From Arthrobacter sp. HY1533 (GTDB taxonomy: Bacteria > Actinomycetota > Actinomycetes > Actinomycetales > Micrococcaceae), in the NCBI RefSeq assembly GCF_027568515.1, contig NZ_JANKZF010000014.1, positions 62,001-126,000 of the forward strand: 64,000 nucleotides of DNA, read 5' to 3'. Shown here piece after piece: positions 26,831 to 35,326 of this stretch. The stretch's first letter is position 1; every line of letters starts with the position of its first letter. Made by a program: the position numbers and the translations under genes. Under the pieces are notes generated by a model, which saw nothing but the letters and a program-made list of their open reading frames with translations, was not told the origin of the DNA and did no database searches.

Positions 26831-27811
26831 ATGCCGGGGAGGAGGGTGCTGCTGGGCTGGCTGCAGGCCTTGGCGGGTGCCGCCGTGCTGGCGGCCCTGC
26901 TCTGGAAGCTCGGCTCGGGGCCCTTCATTGACGGCATCATGGCCGTGGACGCCCGGGCCGTGGCTGCCGCCATGGTGATCACCCTGGGCACCACCCTGTG
27001 CTGTGCCTGGCGCTGGCAGCTTGTGGCCCGGGGGCTGGGCCGGAACTTTCCCTACTGGCCCGCCGTGGCGGCCTACTACCGCTCGCAGTTCCTGAATTCC
27101 GTTCTGCCCGGCGGGATCCTGGGCGACGTCCACCGCGGCGTTGACCAGGGCAGCCGCGACGGGGACGTTGGCGCAGGGCTGCGGGCCGTGGCGTGGGACC
27201 GCGCTGCCGGACAGGCCGTGCAGCTGCTGCTGGCCGTGCTGGTGCTGACTTTCCTGCCGTCCCCGCTGCACGGCGTCGGAGCAGCCCTGGCCTGGGTTTT
27301 GCTGGCCCTTGCGGCCGCCGTGGCCGCCCTTGTCCTGTGGCCGCCGCGGTCCGGTGCACGGTGGTGGGCACGCGTCCTGCCTGCCGTGGCCTCCGATCTG
27401 CGCCACGGCCTGCTGCAGTGCCGCACCGCGCCGGGCATTGTGCTGGCCTCTGCCGGAGCCGTGGCCGGGTACACCGCCATCTTCGTCATTGCGGCCGGAT
27501 CCGCCGGGACAGCCGCCACGGCCACGCAGCTGCTGCCGCTGGCCATGTTCGTGCTGCTGGCCATGTCGGTTCCCGCCAGCATTGCCGGCTGGGGTCCGCG
27601 GGAGGGTGCCGCGGCGTGGGCTTTCATGGCTGCCGGCCTGGGTGCCGCGCAAGGGGTCAGTGCCGCCGTCGTCTATGGCGTGCTGTCGCTGGCCGCCTGC
27701 CTGCCGGGGGCCGCCGTGCTGCTGGCCGGCTGGCTTCGCCGGGGCCGTGCGCGGGGCCGGGCGGCGGTCCATGGCGGGCCGGGCGCCGCCGGGGGAGTGC
27801 GGCATGGCTGA
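26831..27811 (+). CDS. UPF0104 / lysylphosphatidylglycerol-synthase TM-domain membrane protein
   Basis: A 326-residue protein with about eight membrane helices. It carries the family phrase YYRSQFLNSVLPGGILGDVHRGV (about residues 82-104) and a later SVPASIAGWGPREGAAAWAF. Related proteins form the flippase part of MprF, so movement of a lipid or glycolipid across the membrane is plausible. There is no aminoacyl-transferase domain. ATG at 26831, immediately after the glycosyltransferase. It overlaps the reductase gene by 8 bases. Position between a glycosyltransferase and a reductase supports a role in a membrane-bound product, but this is inference. Confidence 0.82.
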   Translation: MPGRRVLLGWLQALAGAAVLAALLWKLGSGPFIDGIMAVDARAVAAAMVITLGTTLCCAWRWQLVARGLGRNFPYWPAVAAYYRSQFLNSVLPGGILGDVHRGVDQGSRDGDVGAGLRAVAWDRAAGQAVQLLLAVLVLTFLPSPLHGVGAALAWVLLALAAAVAALVLWPPRSGARWWARVLPAVASDLRHGLLQCRTAPGIVLASAGAVAGYTAIFVIAAGSAGTAATATQLLPLAMFVLLAMSVPASIAGWGPREGAAAWAFMAAGLGAAQGVSAAVVYGVLSLAACLPGAAVLLAGWLRRGRARGRAAVHGGPGAAGGVRHG

Positions 27812-28496
27812 ACGCCCCTACACGCTGCTCAGCGCCGCGATGTCGATCGACGGGCACATTGACGACGCCACGAGTGAGCGCCTGCTGCTCTCCAACGACG
27901 CGGACTTTGACCGGGTGGACGCCGTCCGGGCCTCCTGCGACGCGATCATGGTGGGCGCCGGAACCATCCGGGGCGACAACCCGCGCCTGCTGGTGCGCAG
28001 CGGTTCACGGCGGGGGCGCCGGGCGGAGCGGGGGCTGCCGCCGTCGCCCCTGAAGGTCACGGTGACCGGCGGCGGTCGGCTTGACCCGGACGCGGGATTC
28101 TTCACCGCAGGGGAGGCCGGCCGGATCGTCTACTGCACGAGCGCCTGCGTGGCTGCTGCCAGGGTGCGGCTCGGCGCGCTGGCCACAGTGGTGGACGGCG
28201 GGGAGCGCGTGTGGATGGCCGGCCTGAGCGAGGACCTCCATGCCCGCGGCGTGCGGCGCCTCATGGTGGAGGGCGGCCAGAGCATCCTGACCCAGTTCCT
28301 GGCCGAGGGGCTGGCCGACGAACTCCAGCTGGTGGTGGCCCCGTTCTTCGTGGGCGATGCCCAGGCCCCGCGCCTGGTGTTCGACGGCGTGTTCCCCTGG
28401 ACCGCCGAGCGGCCCGCCACCCTTGTCCAGGCCCTGCCCATGGGCGACGCCGTGCTGCTGCGCTATGCCCTGTCGGGGCGGTTCGAAGGACCCTGA
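27804..28496 (+). CDS. RibD C-terminal-type pyrimidine/pterin reductase
   Basis: A 230-residue protein of the RibD_C/dihydrofolate-reductase-like fold. Family marks include the N-terminal LLSAAMSIDGHIDD, then CDAIMVGAGTIRGDNPRLLVRS, a VRRLMVEGGQSILTQFL strand and loop, and LQLVVAPFFVGDAQAPRLV. The family reduces the ribose of a 5-amino-6-ribosylaminouracil phosphate or a similar ring with NADPH. No deaminase domain is attached. Next to a pterin-synthase-like gene, a role with a pyrimidine or pterin intermediate is likely. ATG at 27804 has GGGGGAG (27791-27796) upstream. Confidence 0.84.
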   Translation: MAERPYTLLSAAMSIDGHIDDATSERLLLSNDADFDRVDAVRASCDAIMVGAGTIRGDNPRLLVRSGSRRGRRAERGLPPSPLKVTVTGGGRLDPDAGFFTAGEAGRIVYCTSACVAAARVRLGALATVVDGGERVWMAGLSEDLHARGVRRLMVEGGQSILTQFLAEGLADELQLVVAPFFVGDAQAPRLVFDGVFPWTAERPATLVQALPMGDAVLLRYALSGRFEGP

Positions 28497-28511
28497 GCCC
28501 GTCCAATTAAG

Positions 28512-28550
28512 CAAAAAGGCGCGGGCCTGCGCAGTGCGCAGGCCCGCGCC
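28512..28550 (-). terminator. Strong intrinsic terminator of the MFS gene
   Basis: A 15-base perfect stem (GGCGCGGGCCTGCGC and its complement, 28518-28532 with 28536-28550) and a three-base loop. Read on the minus strand it is followed by TTTTTGC. It lies just past the MFS stop and may also stop plus-strand reading from the reductase gene. Confidence 0.88.
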
Positions 28551-28555
28551 GTTGG

Positions 28556-29776
28556 CTACAGTTTCGGCACGGTGCGCGGCCTGACAATGACCCACAGGGC
28601 GACCATGGCCAACAGGCTGCACGATCCCATGATCAGGCCCATGGGCGTTGACGTGGTGACGCCCACGAAGCCGACCACGGGGGTGATCAGGCCGGCGAAG
28701 CCGAACGTCACGGCGCCGAGGAGCGAGGCCGCGGTGCCGGCCTGCTTGCCGTTGCGGGCCAGGCCCATGACCTGCACCGAGGGGAACATGAAGCCCGTGG
28801 CGCAGATGAAGAACCACAGCGGCACCATGACACCCCACAGGCCAAAGCCAAGCTGGTCAAACACCACCATCGCGACAGCCGCAGCCACCTGGGCCACGGT
28901 GGCCCATGCAATGACCCACTGCGGACCGGTGTGGCGCATGATCCGCGAGGCAATCTGCACACCTGAAACAACGCCCAGGGAATTCACGGCAAACAAGAAG
29001 CCATACTGCTGCGGGGTAAAGGCGAACGTGTTCTGGAACAGGAAGGTGGACGCCGACAGGTAGGTGAACAGGGCGGCAAAGTTAAAGCCACCAACAAACA
29101 AGGTGCCCACAAAGATCCGGTCGCTGAACACCGCCTTGTACCTGTCGGCGACCCGCACGCCGTCGGAATGCCGCTTTTCGCGCGGCAGGGTCTCAATGAT
29201 GAAAACGGAGGTGGCCAGCACGACCAGGGCGCCGTAGCCGGCAAGGAACCAGAAGATGCCGGGCCAGTCCATGATGCCCAGCAGCTGTGAGCCAATCACG
29301 GGTGCAAGAATCGGGGCCATGCCGTTGACCAGGGACATGTAGGAGAGCATCTTCACCAGGCGGTAACCGGCAAAGAGGTCACGGATCATGGCCATGGCAA
29401 CCACGCCGCCACCGGCCGCGCCAATGCCCTGAAGCACGCGGAACACGCCCAGCATGGTGATGTCGGTGGACATGGCAGCGCCGATCGATGCGCCCACGTG
29501 CAGCGCAGTTGCCAAAATGAGTGGCATGCGCCGGCCGAACTTGTCGCTGAACGGGCCAACCACCAGCTGGCCGGCGGCGAAACCGATCGTGGTGGCTGTC
29601 AGGGTCAGCTGCACGGCCGTGGCCGTGATGCCCATCTCCTGTTCAATAATCGGGAAGGCTGGCAGGTACAGGTCAATGGTGAACGGGCCCAGGGCGGTCA
29701 GCAGCCCCAGCACCAGGACGTAGATCAGTTTCTGCCGGCGCGACAGGGCGTCGCCGGGGTGAACGGTGGTGGTCAA
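28556..29776 (-). CDS. MFS exporter, Bcr/CflA drug-resistance type
   Basis: A 12-helix major facilitator protein of about 406 residues. The Bcr/CflA subfamily phrase GPFTIDLYLPAFPIIEQEMG is at the N-terminus. The loop 2-3 motif GPFSDKFGRRMPL and a VFRVLQGIGAAGGGVVAMAMIRDLF segment (motif C-like region) follow. It should export drugs or small metabolites using proton motive force. The TTG at 29776 with GAGGA 8 bases upstream is the likely start. An ATG further out (29848) would add a polar, atypical stretch. The gene is transcribed toward the RibD-type reductase and ends in a strong terminator. Confidence 0.87.
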   Translation of the reverse strand: MTTTVHPGDALSRRQKLIYVLVLGLLTALGPFTIDLYLPAFPIIEQEMGITATAVQLTLTATTIGFAAGQLVVGPFSDKFGRRMPLILATALHVGASIGAAMSTDITMLGVFRVLQGIGAAGGGVVAMAMIRDLFAGYRLVKMLSYMSLVNGMAPILAPVIGSQLLGIMDWPGIFWFLAGYGALVVLATSVFIIETLPREKRHSDGVRVADRYKAVFSDRIFVGTLFVGGFNFAALFTYLSASTFLFQNTFAFTPQQYGFLFAVNSLGVVSGVQIASRIMRHTGPQWVIAWATVAQVAAAVAMVVFDQLGFGLWGVMVPLWFFICATGFMFPSVQVMGLARNGKQAGTAASLLGAVTFGFAGLITPVVGFVGVTTSTPMGLIMGSCSLLAMVALWVIVRPRTVPKL

Positions 29777-30093
29777 GTAAGGAGTCCTCAAGAATGTGGT
29801 GTGCGCGCGGTGCAGGAAAGCCCTTGTGGGGACAACCCCTTGGATCATGTTAGGTGGTCATGGCAGGCCAAGGCAGGGCGCCCTGTGCAAATTTGGCGTC
29901 CATCGGCCAACAACTCACATGCGGCCTTTACTATTCCGCAACCTCGCCCCGGCCCAGGACGGACCGCGCCCCCGGCGATGGGTGGTAATTTTGAGTTTAC
30001 GGTTGTGCCGCTGGGTGAGGGCGCTACAAAGATTTCGGGTTCGTGCGGATCTTTACGCATTCTGCACGGACCCTCATTATGGAGGCGGTCTCA
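29777..30093. other. Divergent intergenic region between MFS and holin-like genes
   Basis: About 317 bases without a gene, holding promoters for both directions. The plus-strand part (29920-30060) is less GC-rich, with TTTGAGTTTACGG and TACAAAG stretches that could contain promoter elements. I looked for a ydaO-type or other riboswitch core and did not see one. Confidence 0.4.
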
Positions 30094-30933
30094 GTGACGG
30101 ATATGCACAAGGAACTGCATGTCGCGGCGGGTGAAAACACGGGGGACGGGGTCGCCGCGCTGGTGGAAACGGTCAAGACCGCGGCCCGGCTGGTTCCCCG
30201 CCAGGTCAACGACGAAATTGCCCTGGCCAAGCTCGAACTTGAGCACAAGAAGGCCCGCCTGGGCGGCGTTGCAGCCTTCGCCGGTGTTGCCCTGGTATTC
30301 ATGGCACTGCTGGTCATCGCCCTGGTGGTTGCCGCCATTGCCGGACTCGGCACCGTCCTGCCCCTGTGGCTCTCAGCCCTGATCATCTGCGGGGCCATGC
30401 TCCTGGTCATCGGCATCAGCGCCTTCGTGGCGTACCGCAAGTTCAAGGCCCTGCTGCCGCTGCTGCCCGAAAACGCCACCCGCGGCATCCGGCACGACCT
30501 CGGCATTGCCAAGCTCGGCCTTGACTTTGACCCGGCCACCCTGGAGAAGGAAGAGCTGAGCCGCGAGGAGAAGAAGGCACGCAAGGCCGAGGCCGCCGAG
30601 GCCAAGGCGCGGGCCATCGCCGAGCACAACGCCAAGGAGGCCGCCCAGGGCCCCAAGGCCACCGAAACCGAGCTGATCGCCCGCACCGCAGCCCGCCGCG
30701 AACACCTGCTGAAGATTCGCGAGGAAATCGTGGCAGAGGCTGATGTGAAGAAATTGACGGTTCACGCGCTCGACGCCGCCAAGGACAAGGCCCGCGAAAC
30801 CGTGGGCCAGGCAGCGGCAGGAGCCGCCGGGCAGGCGGCGGAAACCATCAAGGAACGCTGGAAGCCGTTGGCGGCATTCGCCGTGTCGGCGGTGGCATTC
30901 CTTGTGCTGCTGCGAAAGTTGATGAAGAAATAA
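30094..30933 (+). CDS. Holin-X-like (phage holin family) membrane protein
   Basis: A 279-residue protein. The first about 110 residues match the actinobacterial putative Holin-X family: an amphipathic VKTAARLVPRQVNDEIALAKLEL helix followed by two membrane helices (about residues 55-80 and 87-112). A highly charged Glu/Lys/Ala coiled region (about 145-215) follows, and a third helix lies at the extreme C-terminus before KLMKK. GTG at 30094 with GGAGG (30081-30085) is the best start. Despite the family name, such chromosomal proteins are not shown to be lytic. No phage genes are nearby. Confidence 0.75.
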   Translation: MTDMHKELHVAAGENTGDGVAALVETVKTAARLVPRQVNDEIALAKLELEHKKARLGGVAAFAGVALVFMALLVIALVVAAIAGLGTVLPLWLSALIICGAMLLVIGISAFVAYRKFKALLPLLPENATRGIRHDLGIAKLGLDFDPATLEKEELSREEKKARKAEAAEAKARAIAEHNAKEAAQGPKATETELIARTAARREHLLKIREEIVAEADVKKLTVHALDAAKDKARETVGQAAAGAAGQAAETIKERWKPLAAFAVSAVAFLVLLRKLMKK

Positions 30934-30968
30934 TTCCGCACGGCAGACCAAAGACAGGGGTGGGGCAG

Positions 30969-31592
30969 ATGTCCGGCAGTTCCGGTTCACCGACCGATTA
31001 CTCCACAGCGGTCTTCACCGTCCCCAACATCATCACCATTGTGCGGTTCCTTGGCACGCCCCTTTTTGTGTGGCTCGTGCTGGCCCGCCACGAGTACGGC
31101 TGGGGAGTTTTTGTCCTGGCCATGATGGGCTGCACCGACTGGATCGACGGATTCGTGGCGCGCAGGCTCAACCAGACCTCCCAACTGGGGCGGATCATGG
31201 ACCCGCTCGCAGACCGTGTGGCACTTGTTGCCGTCATCATCACGCTGGTGGTGGCCAAGATCCTGCCGCTGTGGCTGCTGCTGCTCCTGCTGGTGCCCGA
31301 CGTCGTCCTGCTGGCAGTGACGCTGTACTTCTTCCGTGGCGATGCCGGGCTCAAGGTCACCATGTTGGGCAAAACCCGCACGGCCGCGCTCATGGTGGGC
31401 ACGCCGTTGCTGCTGCTGGCCAAGGCGACGGATTCCGGCTTCGCCTTCTGGCTGGCGTGGGCGATCCTGGGCGCCGGCATGGTCATGCATGTCATCGCCT
31501 TCGCCCAGTACCTGGTGGCTGTCCTGGCCAAGCACCGTGAACTTCACCTGCCCGCCGCGGGGCCGGCCGGCGACATCCAGGGCCGCCCATGA
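30969..31592 (+). CDS. CDP-alcohol phosphatidyltransferase (PgsA/cardiolipin-synthase-like)
   Basis: A 207-residue protein with the full CDP-alcohol phosphotransferase signature: D57, D60, G61, A64, R65, G74, D78 and D82 in pieces DWIDGFVARR and LGRIMDPLAD. About six membrane helices are seen. The enzyme joins a CDP-diacylglycerol to an alcohol such as glycerol phosphate or phosphatidylglycerol; the exact product cannot be chosen. ATG at 30969 is preferred over GTG at 30960. It overlaps the next gene by ATGA, and the order phospholipid synthase, transporter, glycosyltransferase suggests an envelope-lipid operon. Confidence 0.9.
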   Translation: MSGSSGSPTDYSTAVFTVPNIITIVRFLGTPLFVWLVLARHEYGWGVFVLAMMGCTDWIDGFVARRLNQTSQLGRIMDPLADRVALVAVIITLVVAKILPLWLLLLLLVPDVVLLAVTLYFFRGDAGLKVTMLGKTRTAALMVGTPLLLLAKATDSGFAFWLAWAILGAGMVMHVIAFAQYLVAVLAKHRELHLPAAGPAGDIQGRP

Positions 31593-32485
31593 TGTGGCTG
31601 GCCGTGGTGTGCGCGGTGGCGGGTGCCTTCTTTCTCGCCTTTGGCGCACAGCGGCAGGGCAGCGCCGTCAAGAACAACACAGGCGGCCTGGCGCTGGGCG
31701 GTTCCGGCTTTGTGCGCCTGCTGACCAATCCCCGCTGGGTGCTGGGCCTGGTGCTGCTGGGTGTTGGCATGGCCCTGAACGTGGTGGCCCTGACGCTGGG
31801 CACCCTGACAGTGGTCCAGCCCATTGGCGCCATTGCCCTGGTCATCACCACCATTGTTAACTCCCGCGACCAGGGCATCCGGCTCAACCGGGCCACGGTG
31901 CTTTCCATCACGGCTTGTGTGGCCGGCAGCGCCTTGTTTGTCCTCATGGCAGTGAACGTGGTGAGTGAAAATACTCACGTCACTGTCGAGGAGGAGCTGA
32001 CGGTGGTGCTGCTGCTGACAGTTGTGGTCATCTTCTTCGGCGGGGCACTGGTGCTGTTCAAGCGGCACCTGAAGTCGTTTTTCTACATCATGGGATCGGG
32101 CATGCTGTTCGGTTTTGTGGCCGTGCTGACCCGCATCATTTCCAAGCAGATCTTTGACCCCAACGGCCTGTTCCTGCTCAATGTGCAGTGGTATTCGATC
32201 ATCGCCATTGCAGTTGCCGGCGGGCTGGGCAGCTGGTTTGTGCAGAGCGCCTATGCCAGCGGCCCCCCGGACCTGGTCATTGCCGGGCTGACAGTGATTG
32301 ACCCCATTGTGGGCATCGCGATTGGAATCACGATTCTGAACGAACTGCGCGACGACGTGCCGCCGGTGGTGGCAATTGCCATGGCCGGGGCTGCCATCCT
32401 TGCTATCGTGGGGGTGATCGCCTTGTCCCGGCACCATCCGGACGTGGTCAAGCGGCGTCGAGCTGCCAAGAAAAGTGCAGCCTAA
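31589..32485 (+). CDS. DMT-superfamily / NIPA-like membrane transporter
   Basis: A 298-residue protein with nine or ten predicted helices and repeats typical of the drug/metabolite transporter fold. TLTVVQPIGAIALVITTIVN and TVIDPIVGIAIGITILNE are the corresponding paired segments. The first helices resemble NIPA-type magnesium transporters, so metal, lipid precursor or metabolite movement are all possible. ATG at 31589 overlaps the stop of the phosphatidyltransferase (ATGA), so they are translationally coupled. A basic tail (KRRRAAKKSAA) faces the cytoplasm. Confidence 0.78.
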   Translation: MMWLAVVCAVAGAFFLAFGAQRQGSAVKNNTGGLALGGSGFVRLLTNPRWVLGLVLLGVGMALNVVALTLGTLTVVQPIGAIALVITTIVNSRDQGIRLNRATVLSITACVAGSALFVLMAVNVVSENTHVTVEEELTVVLLLTVVVIFFGGALVLFKRHLKSFFYIMGSGMLFGFVAVLTRIISKQIFDPNGLFLLNVQWYSIIAIAVAGGLGSWFVQSAYASGPPDLVIAGLTVIDPIVGIAIGITILNELRDDVPPVVAIAMAGAAILAIVGVIALSRHHPDVVKRRRAAKKSAA

Positions 32486-32531
32486 GCAAACGGCCCGTGG
32501 GCCATCCAAGTAGCCACCAGGAGTTTTACCC

Positions 32532-33737
32532 GTGACACCCTCTGCGAGTGACAGCGGCCAAAAGCCGCTCACCATCTTGATTGCCGCCGACACCTACCCG
32601 CCCCACATCAACGGCGCGGCGCAGTTCTGCTTCCGGCTGGCAACGGGCATGACGGGCAGGGGCCACAACGTCCACGTCATGTCGTTCCGCCCCGACGGTG
32701 GGCCCATGTACACGGAGACACGGCCGGAGGCCACCGTGCACCGCCTGCGCTCCCGCCCGGTTCCCACACACGAATACTTCCGGATCTGCCTGCCCTGGGA
32801 AATCAAGAAGGACATTGCGGCGCTCTTTGACGTCATCAAGCCCGACGTTGTCCACGTCCAGAGCCACTACATGATCGGTGAGCACGTGGTCTACGAGGCC
32901 CAAAAGCGTGGCATCCGCATTGTGGCCACCAACCACTTCATGCCCGAAAACCTGAACCCGTTCCTGCCATTCCCGCAGTGGTTCAAGAACATTGTGGGCC
33001 GGGTTTCCTGGCGCGACATGGGCAAGGTCATGAGCCGGGCCGACGTGGTCACCACACCCACACCGCTGGCCGCCAAGGCCATGCACCAGCACGCGTTCCT
33101 GCGCAAGGTCCTGCCGCTGTCCAACGGCATCGAGGTGGGCAACTACGAACTCGCCGAGGGAGAGGTCCTGCAGAAGTACCCGCACCCCACAGTGGCATTC
33201 GTGGGCCGCCTGGCGGAGGAAAAGCACATTGACGTCCTCATCGACGCCATAGCCAAGACTCCCGCGGAGCTGGACCTGCACCTGGTGGTGGTGGGCGGCG
33301 GCGAGGTGAAGTCGGCGCTGAAGGCACAGGCAGAGAAGCTCGGCCTGTCTTCCCGCGTCAGTTTCACCGGGCTGGTCAGCGATGAGGAACTGCGCGACGT
33401 CTACCTCAAGGCCGACCTCTTCGTCATGCCGGGCACGGCCGAGCTGCAGTCACTGGTGACGCTTGAGGCCATGAGCGCCTCAACCCCCGTGGTCCTGGCC
33501 AACGCCATGGCCCTGCCGCACCTGGTGGAGGACGGCGTCAACGGCTACCTGTTCAAGCCGAACGACAGTGACGACCTCGCCGAGAAGATCACCACCATCA
33601 TGGAACTCTCCCCGGAGGACCGTGCGGCCATGGGTGCCGCCAGCCACTCCATGGTGGCCCGCCACGGGCTCGCCAAGACGCTGGACACCTTCGAGGACAT
33701 TTATCGTGGCGGCAGCTACGAGGATCACGCCGTTTAG
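32532..33737 (+). CDS. GT4-family glycosyltransferase (mannosyltransferase-like)
   Basis: A 401-residue GT-B enzyme. The N-terminal glycine loop region is ADTYPPHINGAAQFCFRLA, and residues near PDVVHVQSHYMIGEHV fit GT4 acceptor domains. The donor-binding half has VAFVGRLAEEKHIDVLIDAI, LVVVGGGE and the EX7E-like PGTAELQSLVTLEAMSAS. It resembles GDP-mannose:lipid mannosyltransferases; with a CDP-alcohol phosphatidyltransferase upstream, a glycolipid product is plausible. GTG at 32532 with CAGGAG upstream. It is the last gene before the tRNA and island. Confidence 0.87.
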   Translation: MTPSASDSGQKPLTILIAADTYPPHINGAAQFCFRLATGMTGRGHNVHVMSFRPDGGPMYTETRPEATVHRLRSRPVPTHEYFRICLPWEIKKDIAALFDVIKPDVVHVQSHYMIGEHVVYEAQKRGIRIVATNHFMPENLNPFLPFPQWFKNIVGRVSWRDMGKVMSRADVVTTPTPLAAKAMHQHAFLRKVLPLSNGIEVGNYELAEGEVLQKYPHPTVAFVGRLAEEKHIDVLIDAIAKTPAELDLHLVVVGGGEVKSALKAQAEKLGLSSRVSFTGLVSDEELRDVYLKADLFVMPGTAELQSLVTLEAMSASTPVVLANAMALPHLVEDGVNGYLFKPNDSDDLAEKITTIMELSPEDRAAMGAASHSMVARHGLAKTLDTFEDIYRGGSYEDHAV

Positions 33738-33804
33738 GAAAAGTTCCACTAAGATTGCAGGAGTGCTTTTCCCGGTGACCGTTGCCGGGCCAAAGCGCCT
33801 GCAT

Positions 33805-33878
33805 GGGGCCATAGCTCAGCTGGTTAGAGCGCGGGACTCATAATCCTAAGGTCCTCGGTTCAAGTCCGAGTGGCCCTA
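33805..33878 (+). tRNA. tRNA with CAU anticodon (Met, or Ile2)
   Basis: Cloverleaf: acceptor GGGGCCA with TGGCCCT (G1-U72 wobble), D-arm GCTCAGCTGGTTAGAGC, anticodon CAT at 33839-33841 and TψC arm CCTCGGTTCAAGTCCGAGT. The sequence lacks initiator features such as three G-C pairs in the anticodon stem, so it is an elongator Met or the Ile2 type whose C34 becomes lysidine. The CCA is not encoded. Its 3' part overlaps the end of the integrase remnant, and it is the likely island attachment site. Confidence 0.93.
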
Positions 33879-35260
33879 CATGTCAAGCCGCAGGTCAGAA
33901 GCCCTTTCGAGGGTTTCTGGCCTGCGGCTTTCTTGGCTTTGGTGGGAGATTTGGTGGGAGTTAGCCGCGTTTCATGTCCCGCGCGGCGCGCCGAGCAGCG
34001 AAGTCCACCACATAAGCAACGGCCGGTGCGGCTGTGGCCTGGGGCAGGCGGGGCCCAGAGTGCGTCCGACATCTTCGCGGCAGCGTCCTTCTTCATTTTA
34101 GTCAGTACGTGCTGGTAACGCTTGAGCATGGAGGACTGGGACCAACCAATCATCTCCATGACGACCCTTCCGTCCACGCCCATCAGCCGCAGCAAGACTG
34201 TGGCGGCTGTGTGCCGGGCATCTTGCATTCGCAGTGAGGGCACGTCGGCCTGCTCCAGGAACTTCTTCCAATCGCCCCAGTCCTTTCGGGAATCCACGGA
34301 ACGCCCGTTGTCCTGGTAGAAGACGAGATCTACGAGCTCGCCGTTGGCTGAGGTGAACCCTCTCCAGCTGTCACCAGTCTGCAGCCGGGCGAGATCTTGT
34401 CGGTCCTTATGGGCGGTGATGACATCAACGATCTGGGCCGGAAGCGCCAGGTGCCGTTTTCCCGCCTCCGTTTTAGGTGGGCGGTAAAAGATGCCACCCG
34501 AGTGCTTTGCGGGGCACCAGTGGGTGCGACGGCCGCCTGAGGGGGCGTTCTTCACCTCGGCGCAGCCGTGCTTGTCCGGAAGGCGGTACAGCTCCCGCGT
34601 AATCCAGACTTTGCCAGTGTTCAGCTTCATGTCCGGCCAGACGAGGCTCAGTCGCTCTCCCTGCCGCAGGCCGAGCGCCAGTGCAACAATCCAGCGGGCG
34701 CCGTCCGGAGCTGCGCTCGCGGCCTGGATAAGGCGGCGGGCATCATCCATAGACAGCACTGAGGGGGAGTAGTGGGCAGGGGTGGGGGCGTCGAGGCGGC
34801 CGGCGGGGTTGATGCCGATGCGACCGCGGCGTTCGGCCATGGTGAGGGCGCGGGAGACGATGCGGTGCAGTTGGGTGACCGAGGTTTCCGACATCTTGGC
34901 GGCCCGCATGTTGGCGCGGAGTTCTTCGATGTGTTCGGTACGGAGCTGGTCCAGCGGGACGAGGGCCGCCATGGTGCCGACCACCCCTTTGCGGAACTAG
35001 GTTCGGTACCCGACCAGTGTGTGGGGCCTGACCCTGATGGCGGCGATGCTGGCCAGCCAGTAGTCCATCCATTGGATGAATGTGGGGACATTGCCTGAGA
35101 CCAGGGAGCCGTCGTCCTTGGCGCCGAGAGAGGCCCGGAGTTTGGTGGCGCACTCGGCTCGGGTGGGTGCGAAGATGATCAGTTTCTTGGGCTTGCCGGC
35201 GGCGGTCCAGCCGACGGCGACTTCGGACCGCCACCGACCGTCGCTGGTTTTGTAGGGATA
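33860..35260 (-). pseudogene. Tyrosine recombinase (integrase) remnant with internal stop
   Basis: The catalytic domain is recognisable: Arg in GLRQGERLSLVW, the box II region LRMQDARHTAATVLL (the usual H of HxxR is Q) and the Tyr in MIGWSQSSMLKRYQHV. Upstream, 85 codons (35254-35000) encode an N-terminal DNA-binding and SAM-like segment (YKTSDGRWRSEV, TFIQWMDYWLA) in the same frame. This segment ends at a TAG at 34997-34999 and has no start codon after the TAA at 35261-35263. The C-terminal tail runs through the tRNA-proximal hairpin into the tRNA. It is therefore probably inactive unless the stop is read through or the C-terminal part works alone. Confidence 0.88.
33885..33930 (+). terminator. 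Hairpin directly after the CAU tRNA
   Basis: A 20-base near-perfect stem (AAGCCGCAGGTCAGAAGCCC, 33885-33904, with its partner at 33911-33930) and a six-base loop, followed by TCTTGGCTTT. It begins 6 bases after the tRNA and probably ends the tRNA transcript. It also lies within the integrase tail. Confidence 0.75.
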
Positions 35261-35326
35261 TTACCTTCTCCCTAGGTGTTGGCCTTGACAATGGTGCGTC
35301 TCGATTCGAAAGTGGCTGCCCGGAGG

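Noticed and set aside
29777-30093. Possible riboswitch
   Set aside because: No recognisable conserved core (ydaO, M-box, cobalamin or others) was found.
33885-33930. Hairpin as an attachment-site stem for the integrase
   Set aside because: It fits an ordinary terminator for the tRNA; no matching copy at the other island end was found.
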